From: Streptomyces sp. CB00455
GTDB lineage: Bacteria; Actinomycetota; Actinomycetes; Streptomycetales; Streptomycetaceae
Assembly: GCF_001905445.1 (NCBI RefSeq)
Contig: NZ_LIVQ01000004.1
Span: forward strand, 315,462-379,461
Length of the DNA stretch: 64,000 nucleotides
Direction: 5' to 3'
Position 1 is the first letter of the stretch, and each line of letters begins with the position of its first letter. The notes beneath the pieces are model-generated. The model saw nothing but the letters and a program-made list of their open reading frames with translations, did not search any database and was not told the DNA's origin. A program made the position numbers and the translations under genes. Positions 9,014 through 17,169 of the stretch are shown in pieces.

Positions 9014-9052
9014 GCAGCGGCCGGGCCCCCGTGCGGAGGGCCCGGCCGCTGC
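9014..9052 (-). terminator. Terminator hairpin of acyl-CoA dehydrogenase
   Basis: A perfect 15-base-pair GC-rich inverted repeat with a nine-base loop lies just after the dehydrogenase stop codon. Confidence 0.75.
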
Positions 9053-9082
9053 GCGCGTGCGACGGGTGGGGGCGGGAGCGCC

Positions 9083-10909
9083 TTAGAAGGCGGCCTCGTC
9101 GAGCTCCATGAGGGAGTTGTCGACGACCTCGGCCAGCTGGCGCTGGACCGAGACGCCCGGCAGGACCTGCGCGGCGAAGAACTTCGCTGCGGCGATCTTG
9201 CCGGTGTAGAAGGGGGCGTCCTTGGCGGAGGCGGTGGCGAGCTTCTCGGCGGCCACCGCCGCGCCCTTGAGCAGCAGGTATCCGACGACCACGTCGCCGG
9301 AGGCCATCAGCAGGCGGGTGGTGTTCTGGCCGACCTTGTAGATGTTCTTGACGTCCTCGCCGGTGGCGGTGAGGTCGACGATCATCTGGCCGACGATGGC
9401 CTCCAGGTCCACGGCGGCCTTGGCGAGCGCGTCGCGGGCCGGGGCGAGGTCGTCGCCGCCGGCGGCCTCGGCCAGGAACTTCTTGATCGTCTCGGAGAGG
9501 ACGTTCAGGGAGGCGCCCTGGTCGCGGACGATCTTCCGGAAGAAGAAGTCCTGACCCTGGATGGCGGTGGTGCCCTCGTAGAGGGTGTCGATCTTGGCGT
9601 CGCGGATGTACTGCTCGATCGGGTACTCCTGCAGGTAGCCGGAGCCACCGAAGGTCTGCAGGGACTGCGCGAGCTGCTCGTACGACTTCTCCGAGCCGTA
9701 GCCCTTCACGATCGGCAGGAGCAGGTCGTTCAGGCCGACCAGCGCGGAGGCGTCCTCGCCCGCGGCCTGCTTGACCTGGATCTCGTCCTGGATGGACGCG
9801 GTGTACAGCACCAGGGCGCGCATGCCCTCGGCGTACGCCTTCTGCGTCATGAGCGAGCGCCGCACGTCGGGGTGGTGCGTGATGGTGACCTTGGGCGCGG
9901 TCTTGTCCATGAAGTTGGCCAGGTCCGGGCCCTGCACGCGCTCCTTGGCGTACTCCAGCGCGTTCAGGTAGCCGGTGGAGAGGGTGGCGATGGCCTTCGT
10001 GCCGACCATCATCCGGGCGAACTCGATGATCATGAACATCTGGCGGATGCCGTCGTGCTTGTCGCCGATCAGCCAGCCCTTGGCGGGGTGCTGGTCGCCG
10101 AAGGTCATCTCGCACGTGTTGGAGGCCTTGAGGCCCATCTTGTGCTCGACGTTCGTGGCGTAGACGCCGTTGCGCTCGCCCAGCTCGCCGGTCTCCCAGT
10201 CGAAGTGGAACTTCGGGACGAGGAAGAGCGACAGGCCCTTGGTGCCGGGGCCGTGACCCTCGGGGCGGGCGAGGACGTAGTGGAGGATGTTCTCCTCCAT
10301 GTCGTGCTCACCGGAGGTGATGAAGCGCTTCACGCCCTCGATGTGCCACGAGCCGTCGGGCTGCTGGACCGCCTTGGTGCGGCCGGCGCCGACGTCCGAG
10401 CCCGCGTCCGGCTCGGTGAGCACCATCGTGGAGCCCCAGCGCTTCTCGACCGCTATCTGCGCGATCTTCTTCTGCGCCTCGTTGCCCTCGTCGAACAGGA
10501 CGCCGGCGAAGGCCGGGCCGGAGGAGTACATCCACACGGCCGGGTTCGAGCCGAGCAGCAGCTCGGCGTAGGCCCAGATGAGGGAGCGGGGCGAGACGGT
10601 GCCGCCGATCTCCTCGGGCAGGCCCAGGCGCCAGTACTCGGAGTCCATGAAGGCTTCGTAGCTCTTCTTGAAGGACGCCGGGACGGGCGCGGTGTTGGTG
10701 GCCGGGTCGAAGACCGGCGGGTTGCGGTCGGCGTCCGCGAAGGAGGCGGCCAGCTCGTTCTCGGCGAGGCGGGCGATCTCGGACAGGACGCTCTTGGCGG
10801 TCTCGGTGTCCATCTCCTCGAACGGACCGGTGCCGTACAGCTTGTCGCGGCCGAGCACCTCGAAGAGGTTGAACTCGATGTCGCGGAGATTCGACTTGTA
10901 GTGCCCCAT
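9083..10909 (-). CDS. Acyl-CoA dehydrogenase (long form)
   Basis: A 608-residue flavoprotein of the long acyl-CoA dehydrogenase type (about 600 residues, versus about 380 for the short form). It starts GHYKSNLRDIEFNLFEVLG, which is characteristic of actinobacterial FadE-like proteins. The FAD/substrate core includes MVLTEPDAGSDVG and FGGSGYLQEYPIEQYIRDAKI, and the catalytic-base region YEGTTAIQGQDFFFRKI follows. It catalyses the first step of fatty acid beta-oxidation. The ATG at 10909 has a CGGAG Shine-Dalgarno; an upstream in-frame ATG at 10972 would place the start inside an operator-like palindrome region. Two TACC-N4-GGTA dyads upstream suggest TetR-type control. Confidence 0.93.
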   Translation of the reverse strand: MGHYKSNLRDIEFNLFEVLGRDKLYGTGPFEEMDTETAKSVLSEIARLAENELAASFADADRNPPVFDPATNTAPVPASFKKSYEAFMDSEYWRLGLPEEIGGTVSPRSLIWAYAELLLGSNPAVWMYSSGPAFAGVLFDEGNEAQKKIAQIAVEKRWGSTMVLTEPDAGSDVGAGRTKAVQQPDGSWHIEGVKRFITSGEHDMEENILHYVLARPEGHGPGTKGLSLFLVPKFHFDWETGELGERNGVYATNVEHKMGLKASNTCEMTFGDQHPAKGWLIGDKHDGIRQMFMIIEFARMMVGTKAIATLSTGYLNALEYAKERVQGPDLANFMDKTAPKVTITHHPDVRRSLMTQKAYAEGMRALVLYTASIQDEIQVKQAAGEDASALVGLNDLLLPIVKGYGSEKSYEQLAQSLQTFGGSGYLQEYPIEQYIRDAKIDTLYEGTTAIQGQDFFFRKIVRDQGASLNVLSETIKKFLAEAAGGDDLAPARDALAKAAVDLEAIVGQMIVDLTATGEDVKNIYKVGQNTTRLLMASGDVVVGYLLLKGAAVAAEKLATASAKDAPFYTGKIAAAKFFAAQVLPGVSVQRQLAEVVDNSLMELDEAAF

Positions 10910-10953
10910 GGCGACGGCTCCGTTAAGGCTCGGGGAGACAGGTTCCTCGTACA

Positions 10954-10989
10954 TACCAATCGGTAACGTCATGATGCTACCCGTGGGTA
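10954..10989. promoter_or_regulatory. Two TACC-N4-GGTA operator-like dyads upstream of acyl-CoA dehydrogenase
   Basis: TACC-AATC-GGTA lies at 10954-10965 and TACC-CGTG-GGTA at 10978-10989, so the starts are 24 bases apart. They sit 45-80 bases upstream of the dehydrogenase start. Short symmetric arms with a four-base spacer are typical of TetR-family operators, which often control beta-oxidation genes in actinobacteria. No TetR gene is adjacent. Confidence 0.5.
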
Positions 10990-11071
10990 ATAAGTCGCAA
11001 CCCCCGGCGCCCCACTGTGACGGGCATCAAGCCGGGATCGCGGCGGCGGGCCCGGCCCGATCCGGAGCGGC

Positions 11072-11443
11072 CTAGGGGTGGCGGAGCTCGGCCCAGACGG
11101 TCTTGCCGCTGTGCGGCCCGGGCCGCACGCCCCAGCGGGTGGCGACGGCTCCGACCAGGGCCAGGCCCCGGCCGCCCTCGTCCTCCTCCGTCGCCCGGCG
11201 CAGGACGGGCCACAGCCGGGGATCGGGGTCGCCGACCTCCACGCGGGTGCGGCCCTCGGGCGTACGGGTGATGGCCAGGGTCACGGGGGTGCCCTCGCCG
11301 ACGTGCAGGATCACATTGCCGACGAGCTCGCTCACACACAGCTGGAGGTCGTCGCAGGGCGCGTCGAGGTGCGCCCGCACGGCCCGCCGCAGCGCGGCCA
11401 GCTCCGCGGGCACGGCGAGCACCCCGGTGCGGAACGGCCTCAC
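11072..11443 (-). CDS. Anti-sigma-type ATP-binding protein (HATPase)
   Basis: A 123-residue GHKL ATPase domain protein. The N box is visible as CVSELVGNVILHVGEGTP and the G1-like region as GDPDPRLWP, with GRGLALVGAVATRWG near the end. Such single-domain proteins are RsbW/SpoIIAB-like regulators that are abundant in Streptomyces and may bind anti-anti-sigma factors or sigma factors. The GTG start at 11443 overlaps the TGA of the upstream small gene (GTGA), so translation is probably coupled. The longer open frame upstream is Arg/Pro-rich non-coding shadow. Confidence 0.8.
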   Translation of the reverse strand: MRPFRTGVLAVPAELAALRRAVRAHLDAPCDDLQLCVSELVGNVILHVGEGTPVTLAITRTPEGRTRVEVGDPDPRLWPVLRRATEEDEGGRGLALVGAVATRWGVRPGPHSGKTVWAELRHP

Positions 11444-11655
11444 CGGCCGGAGGCCCGGTTCAGTGCCTCGGCGAGCGCGCGGGCGGCGGCGGGGTTGCAG
11501 TTGCCGAGGGTGATCAGGGGCGGGGCCGGATGCCGCGCGGCGTAGGAGGGGAGGTGCAGGTCGAGGGAGGGGAGGGTGATCCCGTGCGCGGCCAGGGCGC
11601 CCCGGAGCTCGGTCAGTGCGTCGATCGCGACGCGGTCGCCGGCGTGGTCGCTCAT
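11440..11655 (-). CDS. Small hypothetical protein
   Basis: A 71-residue protein, ATG at 11655, that is not recognised. It is predicted to be soluble, with a helix (RVAIDALTELRGALAAHG), a short beta segment (PLITLGNCNPAAARALAEALN) and no cysteine pair or membrane segment. The four-base overlap with the HATPase gene and their position opposite an XRE/DUF397 pair suggest it belongs to that regulatory locus. In Streptomyces such small genes commonly accompany XRE-DUF397 systems. Confidence 0.6.
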   Translation of the reverse strand: MSDHAGDRVAIDALTELRGALAAHGITLPSLDLHLPSYAARHPAPPLITLGNCNPAAARALAEALNRASGR

Positions 11656-11774
11656 GGAGGTGGGTCCGTTCCTGTGCGGAGTGTGACGAATCCCTCACAG
11701 GGTGGGGTCACGGTGCGTACCGTGGGAAGGGTTTGAGGTTGCGCTGGTCAAGTGGCAAATGACGGTGGTGGGTT

Positions 11775-12626
11775 GTGCCTGCTCGTAAGGACCCTGATGC
11801 GTCGGCGAACGTTCCGTCGTTCTACGGCGCGGAGCTGCGCTTCAAGCGGGAAGCCGCCGGGCTCACGCTGGAGCAGCTGGCGGAGGACAGCTTCCGGGGT
11901 GTCCCGTTCCTGAGCCAGATCGAGCGCGGCGAGCGCCGGATGCCGCTGGACCTGGCCCGGCACGTGGACGCGAGGCTGGGGACGGACGGCTTTTTCGAGC
12001 GGCGCTGTGAAGACGCGCGCAAGGCGAAGCAGTCCGGGCACGCCGAATACTTCGCGGACGTGGCGGAGATGGAGCCGTTCGCGGAGACGATCGAGGAATG
12101 GGCGCCGGTGGTCATCCCCGGGTTGCTACAGACGGAGAGTTATGCCAGGGCGGTCGTCCGCACTTGCCTCCCGTGGTTGCGGCCCGCGGTAGTCGAGAAG
12201 CAGGTCAACGCCCGGATGGAGCGGGCGAGACTCTGGGAGCATGAGGAACGGCCGGCGTTCTGGGCGGTCCTGCACGAGTCGCTGATCCGCAATGCGCTCC
12301 TGTCGCCCGAGGAGATGACGCATCAGTTGGACCGCATCGTGCACGTGGTCCGGTCCTCGCAGAGTGTTCTGCAGATCCTCCCGGAAACGGTGGCCGCACA
12401 CCCGATGATGATGGGAATGATCAAGGTGATGACGTTCCCGGACGCGCCGCCGGTGGTGTACACGGAGGGCCTTCACAGCGGCCAACTCATCGACTTTCCC
12501 GCTCTCCTGAAGGACTACCGCAGGTCGTACGATCTGCTCAGGGCTGCCGCACTGTCACCTGAGGTGTCCCTGGCGAGGATCGAAGCCGCTGCAGAGGAGT
12601 CCCGACATGCCAAGCACCGACACTGA
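11775..12626 (+). CDS. XRE-family regulator with DUF5753 domain
   Basis: The 283-residue protein begins with an HTH_31-type helix-turn-helix (YGAELRFKREAAGLTLEQLAEDSFRGVPFLSQIERGERRMPL, residues 16-58). It is followed by the DUF5753 domain, with the typical PGLLQTESYARAVV, FWAVLHESLIRNAL and TFPDAPPVVYTEG segments. This is the BldB-partner/WhiJ-like family, abundant in Streptomyces and normally paired with a small DUF397 protein. The GTG start at 11775 is used. It overlaps the DUF397 gene by 20 bases. By analogy with WhiJ it is probably a development- or stress-linked regulator. Confidence 0.88.
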   Translation: MPARKDPDASANVPSFYGAELRFKREAAGLTLEQLAEDSFRGVPFLSQIERGERRMPLDLARHVDARLGTDGFFERRCEDARKAKQSGHAEYFADVAEMEPFAETIEEWAPVVIPGLLQTESYARAVVRTCLPWLRPAVVEKQVNARMERARLWEHEERPAFWAVLHESLIRNALLSPEEMTHQLDRIVHVVRSSQSVLQILPETVAAHPMMMGMIKVMTFPDAPPVVYTEGLHSGQLIDFPALLKDYRRSYDLLRAAALSPEVSLARIEAAAEESRHAKHRH

Positions 12627-12900
12627 CCTGAGTTCCGCCAGTTGGCGCAAGAGCAGCTACAGCAACGGCAGCGGCGGTGACTGCGTTGAGGTCGCGGAAG
12701 GGTTCCTCGGCGCTGCCATCTGGCGCAAGAGCAGCTTCAGCAACGGCACAGGCGGCGAGTGCGTCGAGGTGGCCGACGGCCTCGTCGGGGTCGTGCCCGT
12801 CCGGGACTCCAAGCAGCCGGACGGGCCCGTCGTCGTCGTCGGGGCCCGCGCATGGGTCCCGTTCGTGCGGGCGCTGAAGGCCGGGGGGCCGCGCGGCTGA
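12607..12900 (+). CDS. DUF397 protein with a duplicated motif
   Basis: The 97-residue protein contains two DUF397 N-terminal motifs in tandem: WRKSSYSNGSGGDCVEVAEG (residues 13-32) and WRKSSFSNGTGGECVEVADG (residues 39-58). The usual VVPVRDSKQPDGPVVVV core and C-terminal helix follow. Typical DUF397 proteins are 60-70 residues with a single motif, so the first third here is an internal duplication. DUF397 proteins pair with WhiJ-type XRE regulators; this gene overlaps its partner by 20 bases, which indicates coupled expression. Confidence 0.88.
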   Translation: MPSTDTDLSSASWRKSSYSNGSGGDCVEVAEGFLGAAIWRKSSFSNGTGGECVEVADGLVGVVPVRDSKQPDGPVVVVGARAWVPFVRALKAGGPRG

Positions 12901-12941
12901 GGCCGTCGCCGGGGGCCGCCGGGCGCTGGTGGCCCGTACCC

Positions 12942-12978
12942 GACCGTAGGGCGGCGGCCGCTCGGTAGTCTGTGCCGC
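12942..12978 (+). promoter_or_regulatory. Candidate promoter for a leaderless sseB-like mRNA
   Basis: TAGTCT lies at 12966-12971, seven bases before the ATG at 12979, with GACCGT at 12942-12947 as a possible -35 (18-base spacer). This spacing would put the transcription start at or next to the A of the start codon. There is no Shine-Dalgarno upstream of the ATG, which agrees with a leaderless transcript. Confidence 0.4.
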
Positions 12979-13443
12979 ATGTACGGCTACGACCAGACTC
13001 CGGGCGCCCAGCAGCAGTACGCCCCGCCGCAGCCCCCGCCCCAGCAGGGCTACGCGCAGCAGCCGCCGCTGTACCCCGAGCCGTCGCCCCCCTCCCTCGC
13101 GGACGCGGTGCGGGCCTTCACGACCGGTCAGCTCGCCGCCGAGGACTTCCAGCAGATCTTCGCCACGTCGAAGGTCTACTGCCCGCGCGGCGAGACCCCC
13201 GGCTTCCTCGCGCTGCACAACACCCAGCACCCCGTCATCCCGATGTTCACCACGCTCAAGGAGCTGCGCCGGTACGCCGGCAAGGAGTCCAAGTACTTCG
13301 TGATCACCGGAGCCGAGGTGATCGACCTGCTGCCCACCGGCTACGGGTTCGTCCTGGACATGGAGGGCGACCACCGGATGGTCTTCGACGCGAAGGCGGT
13401 CGAGCAGATGGTCGACTTCGCCATGCGCCGCATGTACGGCTAA
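12979..13443 (+). CDS. SseB family protein
   Basis: The 154-residue protein has a Pro/Gln/Tyr-rich N-terminal tail (residues 1-38) and an SseB N-terminal domain with LADAVRAFTTGQLAAEDFQQIFATSKVYCPRG, TPGFLALHNTQHPVIPMFTTLKELRRYAG and VIDLLPTGYGFVLD. SseB-domain proteins are widespread in Streptomyces. Their biochemical role is uncertain despite the enterobacterial name (serine sensitivity enhancement). It is probably a leaderless gene. A perfect 17-base-pair terminator follows. Confidence 0.8.
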   Translation: MYGYDQTPGAQQQYAPPQPPPQQGYAQQPPLYPEPSPPSLADAVRAFTTGQLAAEDFQQIFATSKVYCPRGETPGFLALHNTQHPVIPMFTTLKELRRYAGKESKYFVITGAEVIDLLPTGYGFVLDMEGDHRMVFDAKAVEQMVDFAMRRMYG

Positions 13444-13496
13444 ACGAAAAGGTCATACGGGTCGGCCCAGCGCGGCCGGCAAAGGTCGGCGCGTCG

Positions 13497-13534
13497 ACGG
13501 AAGCGGGCCGGGGTGATCCCCGGCCCGCTTCCGT
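13497..13534 (+). terminator. Perfect 17-bp terminator hairpin
   Basis: A 17-base-pair perfect inverted repeat with loop TGAT lies downstream of the sseB-like gene. Confidence 0.85.
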
Positions 13535-13637
13535 GCGTCCGGGCCCCGTGGCGCGCCTGGCGGGCCGTCGTACGCGTCCGGGGCGGTGCGGGAATGAAGC
13601 GGGAGGGGGCGTGGTTCTGCGGGGTGTGGCAGAAAGT

Positions 13638-13658
13638 TCGAGATTCAACTAAACTCGA
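13638..13658. promoter_or_regulatory. Operator-like palindrome upstream of pirin gene
   Basis: An AT-rich imperfect dyad TCGAG-ATT-CAACT-AAA-CTCGA sits 20 bases before the pirin start codon, immediately upstream of a perfect AAGGAGG Shine-Dalgarno. It stands out from the GC-rich surroundings. It could be a repressor operator of MarR type or a -10 region; the sequence alone cannot tell. Confidence 0.4.
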
Positions 13659-13678
13659 CGCAGAAGGAGGTCCTGACC

Positions 13679-14638
13679 ATGCCCGCAGTGACTGTTGAGA
13701 ACCCGTTGACGCTCCCGCGTGTGGCCCAGCCCCAGGCGGTCGTCCCGCGCAAGGTGCTGGCCGTCACCACCGCTCCCGCCGGGTTCGAGGGTGAGGGATT
13801 CCCGGTGCGCCGCGCGTTCGCGGGGATCAACTACCAGTACCTCGACCCGTTCATCATGATGGACCAGATGGGCGAGGTGGAGTACGCGCCGGGCGAGCCG
13901 AAGGGCACGCCGTGGCACCCGCACCGGGGCTTCGAGACCGTCACGTACCTGATCGACGGAACCTTCGTCCACCAGGACAGCAACGGCGGCGGCGGCGTCA
14001 TCAACGGCGGCGACACGCAGTGGATGACCGCTGGGGCGGGCCTCCTGCACATCGAGGCCCCGCCGGAGTCGCTCGTCGTCAGCGGCGGCCTCTTCCACGG
14101 CCTCCAGCTGTGGGTCAACCTCCCGGCCTCCGACAAGATGATGCCCCCGCGCTACCAGGACATCGGCGGCGGCCAGGTCCAGCTGCTGACCACCCCGGAC
14201 GGCGGCGCGCTGCTCCGCGTGATCGCCGGCGAGCTGGACGGGCACGAGGGCCCGGGCATCACCCACACCCCCATCACGATGATCCACGCGACCATCACGC
14301 CGGGCGCCCGGATCACCCTGCCGTGGCGCGAGGACTTCAACGCCCTGGCGTACGTCATGGCCGGGCGCGGCTCGGTCGGCGAGGACCGCCGCCCCGTCCG
14401 CACCGGGCAGACGGCCGTCTTCGGCGAGGGCGGCTCCCTCACGGTGCGGGCCGACGAGTCCCAGGACTCCAACGCCCCGGACCTGGAGGTCGTCATCCTC
14501 GGCGGTCGTCCGATCCGGGAGCCGATGGCGCACTACGGGCCGTTCGTCATGAACAGCAAGCACGAGCTCCAGCAGGCCTTCGACGACTTCCAGGCGGGCC
14601 GGCTGGGGACCGTACCCACCACGGAGCGCACGAGGTAG
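13679..14638 (+). CDS. Pirin family protein
   Basis: A 319-residue bicupin. The N-terminal cupin carries the metal-binding His pattern WHPHRGFETVTYLIDG (about residues 79-94), and later TAGAGLLHIE supplies the remaining His/Glu ligands. A C-terminal pirin domain follows. Bacterial pirins are Fe(II) proteins; some have quercetinase activity and others bind metabolic enzymes such as pyruvate dehydrogenase. It has an optimal AAGGAGG Shine-Dalgarno and a candidate operator just upstream, so it is probably an inducible stress gene. A 14-base-pair terminator follows. Confidence 0.9.
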   Translation: MPAVTVENPLTLPRVAQPQAVVPRKVLAVTTAPAGFEGEGFPVRRAFAGINYQYLDPFIMMDQMGEVEYAPGEPKGTPWHPHRGFETVTYLIDGTFVHQDSNGGGGVINGGDTQWMTAGAGLLHIEAPPESLVVSGGLFHGLQLWVNLPASDKMMPPRYQDIGGGQVQLLTTPDGGALLRVIAGELDGHEGPGITHTPITMIHATITPGARITLPWREDFNALAYVMAGRGSVGEDRRPVRTGQTAVFGEGGSLTVRADESQDSNAPDLEVVILGGRPIREPMAHYGPFVMNSKHELQQAFDDFQAGRLGTVPTTERTR

Positions 14639-14655
14639 CAGCAGCGGCAGCCCCC

Positions 14656-14694
14656 GCACGGGCCCCGCGTCCGGAAACGGCGCGGGGCCCGTGC
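14656..14694 (+). terminator. Terminator hairpin of pirin gene
   Basis: A 14-base-pair perfect stem with an 11-base loop is followed by CGTTTC. It begins 18 bases after the pirin stop codon. Confidence 0.75.
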
Positions 14695-14826
14695 CGTTTC
14701 CGGACGGCACGTCGACGGCCGCCCCGGGGGCCCGCCGGGCAGGGGCCCGGGCGAGCCGGAGCCCGGACGGCCCATCCGGCCCGCACGGCACGTCCGGCCC
14801 GTCCGGCCCGTCCGGCCCCTCCGGCC

Positions 14827-17031
14827 TCACACCACCGGGTCGGTGTCCGGTTTCGCCTGCTCGCGGAGCTCGAACCAGATGGACTTGCCCTCGCCGCGCG
14901 GGTCCACGCCCCAGCTGTCGGCCAGCATCTCCATCAGCAGCACCCCGCGGCCGCTGGAGGCCGTCTCGCCCGGGTTCCGCCTGTGCGGGGGTTCGTCGCT
15001 CGCGTCGGCGACCTCGATGCGCAGCCGGCGGCCGCCGAGCTCACCCACCGCCTCCGCGACCAGCACCGCGTCGCCGTCGGTGTGCACCAGGACGTTGGTG
15101 ATCATCTCGGAGACCATGAGCACCGCCGAGTCCACCTGCTCCGGGTCGGCCCAGTCGTGCAGCAGCTCACGGATCTGCCGGCGCGCGTCCGCGATCCGCT
15201 GCGGCTCGGCCTGGGCGACCGTCAGCATCGTGCGGCGCGCGGGCCGGCCGGGGTGGCGCACCGGCGAGCCACAGCCGCACTCTCCGCCTTCGCGGCACAG
15301 CAGCAGCACGGCTATGTCGTCCTCGCGGCGGTCGGCCAGCGGGCCGGTGGTGTGGTGCGAGGACGGGCCGTGGACGGCCTGGACCAGCAGATCCGCCAGC
15401 CTTTCGAGGTGCCCGCCGTCGAGGTGGCCGCCCTCCGGGCCCCGCTCGTCCGGGGCGGACTCCAGGATCGCCCGCAGCCGTGCCCAGCCGGTGTCCAGGT
15501 CGTGCCCACCGGTCTCGATGAGGCCGTCGGTGCACAGCATCATCGTCTCGCCGGGCTCCAGCGTGAAGCGGGTCGTGGGGTAGTCGGTGTCGGGGACGAT
15601 CCCGAGGGGCAGCCCGCCCGCGGTGGAGCGCATCAGGACCGTCCCGTCCGCCATCCGGACGACCGGATCGGGGTGCCCGGCGCGGGCCACCTCCAGCACG
15701 CCGGTGCGCGGGTCGCACTCCACGTACAGGCAGGTGGCGAACCGGGGACTGTGGAAGTCCTGGTCCTCCCGGGCGTCGGACTGCGTCGAGGAGCCGAGCC
15801 CGGCCAGGAAGCGGGAGGCGCGGGAGAGCACCGCGTCGGGGCGGTGGCCCTCCGAGGCGTAGGCCCGTACGGCGATCCGCAGCTGACCCATCAGCCCGGC
15901 CGCCCGGACGTCATGGCCCTGCACGTCGCCGATGACCAGCGCGAACCGTCCCGAGGGCAGCGGGATCATGTCGTACCAGTCACCGCCCACCTCCAGCCCG
16001 CCGCCCGTCGGGACGTACCGGGCGGCGAGCCGCATGCCGGGGATCTCCGGCCCGAGCTGCGGCATCATCGACCGCTGGAGGCCGGTGGTCAGCTCCCGCT
16101 CGGACTCGGTGACCCCGGCGCGCTGGAGCGCCTGCGCCAGCATCCGGGCCACGGTGGTCAGGACGGACCGCTCGTCGGGCGAGAAGGACACGGGGTGCTT
16201 GAAGGCGGCCATCCAGGCGCCCATGGTCCGGCCGGCCACGATCAGCGGCAGGAAGGCCCAGGAGACCCGTCCGAAGCGCTGGGCGAGGGGCCAGGTCGCC
16301 GGGAAGCGCCGCTTGTACTCCTCGGGGCTGGGCAGGTAGATCGCCCGGCCGGTGCGCACGACCTCCGCGGCCGGGTAGTCCGTGTCGAGGCGCATCTCCG
16401 TGAAGGGACCGTCGTCGCCGGGGCCGTGACCGTGGTGCCCGGTGATCGACAGCCGGTCGCCCTCCACGCCGAAGACGGCCAGCCCGTCCGGGCTGAAGCC
16501 GGGCATGGACAGCGAGGCCGCGACCCGCAGCACCTCCGCCGTGGAGCGGGCCTCCGCCAGTGCCCGCCCGGCGTCCAGCAGGAAGGCCTCGCGGGAGCGC
16601 CGCCAGTCGCCGGTGATGGGCGTGTGCACGGCGGTGGTGCCTGGCTGCGGCTCGGCGATCTCCTGGATGGTGCCGATCAGCTCGTAGTCGACGTGGCCGT
16701 CGGCCGTCCGGTTCTCCACCGGTTTGGAGCGGCTGCGCACGGTCCGCAGGACCCGCCCGTCCTCGTCCATGATCCGCAGCCGGGCCTCGGCGAGCGTGTC
16801 CTCGGCCACGGCCAGGTTCACGATGCCGTTGATCTCGTTCCAGTCCACCGGGTGGAAACGCGACCGTACCGCCACCTCGGGCAGCACCACCGGCTCGGCG
16901 GGCAGGCCGAGGAGCCGGGCGGCCTCGCCGTCGAGGGTGACCGTCCCGGAGGCGTTGTCCCATCGCCACAGGCCGGTCGCGATGGCGGCCAGGACGTCCT
17001 CGGTGCGCACCCGGTCATCTTTACAGGTCAT
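14827..17031 (-). CDS. SpoIIE-type PP2C phosphatase with PAS, GAF and HATPase domains
   Basis: The approximately 734-residue protein has a PAS-like domain (LWRWDNASGTVTLDGEAARLLGL), a GAF domain (SREAFLLDAGRALAEARST onward), a SpoIIE/RsbU PP2C phosphatase (LQRSMMPQLGPEIPGM, GGDWYDMIPLPSGRFALVIGDVQGHD) with its metal-binding Asp residues, and a C-terminal anti-sigma HATPase (VSEMITNVLVHTDGDAV). Phosphatase and kinase-like domains in one chain suggest it controls an anti-anti-sigma switch in response to a PAS/GAF signal. The start is uncertain: ATG 17031 is taken, but GTG 17010 is possible and neither has an ideal Shine-Dalgarno. Confidence 0.88.
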   Translation of the reverse strand: MTCKDDRVRTEDVLAAIATGLWRWDNASGTVTLDGEAARLLGLPAEPVVLPEVAVRSRFHPVDWNEINGIVNLAVAEDTLAEARLRIMDEDGRVLRTVRSRSKPVENRTADGHVDYELIGTIQEIAEPQPGTTAVHTPITGDWRRSREAFLLDAGRALAEARSTAEVLRVAASLSMPGFSPDGLAVFGVEGDRLSITGHHGHGPGDDGPFTEMRLDTDYPAAEVVRTGRAIYLPSPEEYKRRFPATWPLAQRFGRVSWAFLPLIVAGRTMGAWMAAFKHPVSFSPDERSVLTTVARMLAQALQRAGVTESERELTTGLQRSMMPQLGPEIPGMRLAARYVPTGGGLEVGGDWYDMIPLPSGRFALVIGDVQGHDVRAAGLMGQLRIAVRAYASEGHRPDAVLSRASRFLAGLGSSTQSDAREDQDFHSPRFATCLYVECDPRTGVLEVARAGHPDPVVRMADGTVLMRSTAGGLPLGIVPDTDYPTTRFTLEPGETMMLCTDGLIETGGHDLDTGWARLRAILESAPDERGPEGGHLDGGHLERLADLLVQAVHGPSSHHTTGPLADRREDDIAVLLLCREGGECGCGSPVRHPGRPARRTMLTVAQAEPQRIADARRQIRELLHDWADPEQVDSAVLMVSEMITNVLVHTDGDAVLVAEAVGELGGRRLRIEVADASDEPPHRRNPGETASSGRGVLLMEMLADSWGVDPRGEGKSIWFELREQAKPDTDPVV

Positions 17032-17169
17032 CCCTCCCGGGTGCCTGTTCAGCGCGCTCGCCGGGAGCATCCCGCAGGCCCCCGCGGGCATGCCCGGTCC
17101 GCCCCCCGCCCGGACGGTAACCTTGTGAGGGTTGAGTCCACCCTGGTATCACGAAGAACTGGATGACTG

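Noticed and set aside
13912..17166. Plus-strand open frame of 1084 codons opposite the SpoIIE phosphatase
   Set aside because: It lies entirely antisense to the pirin end and a well-supported multi-domain phosphatase, and has extreme His/Arg/Gly composition.
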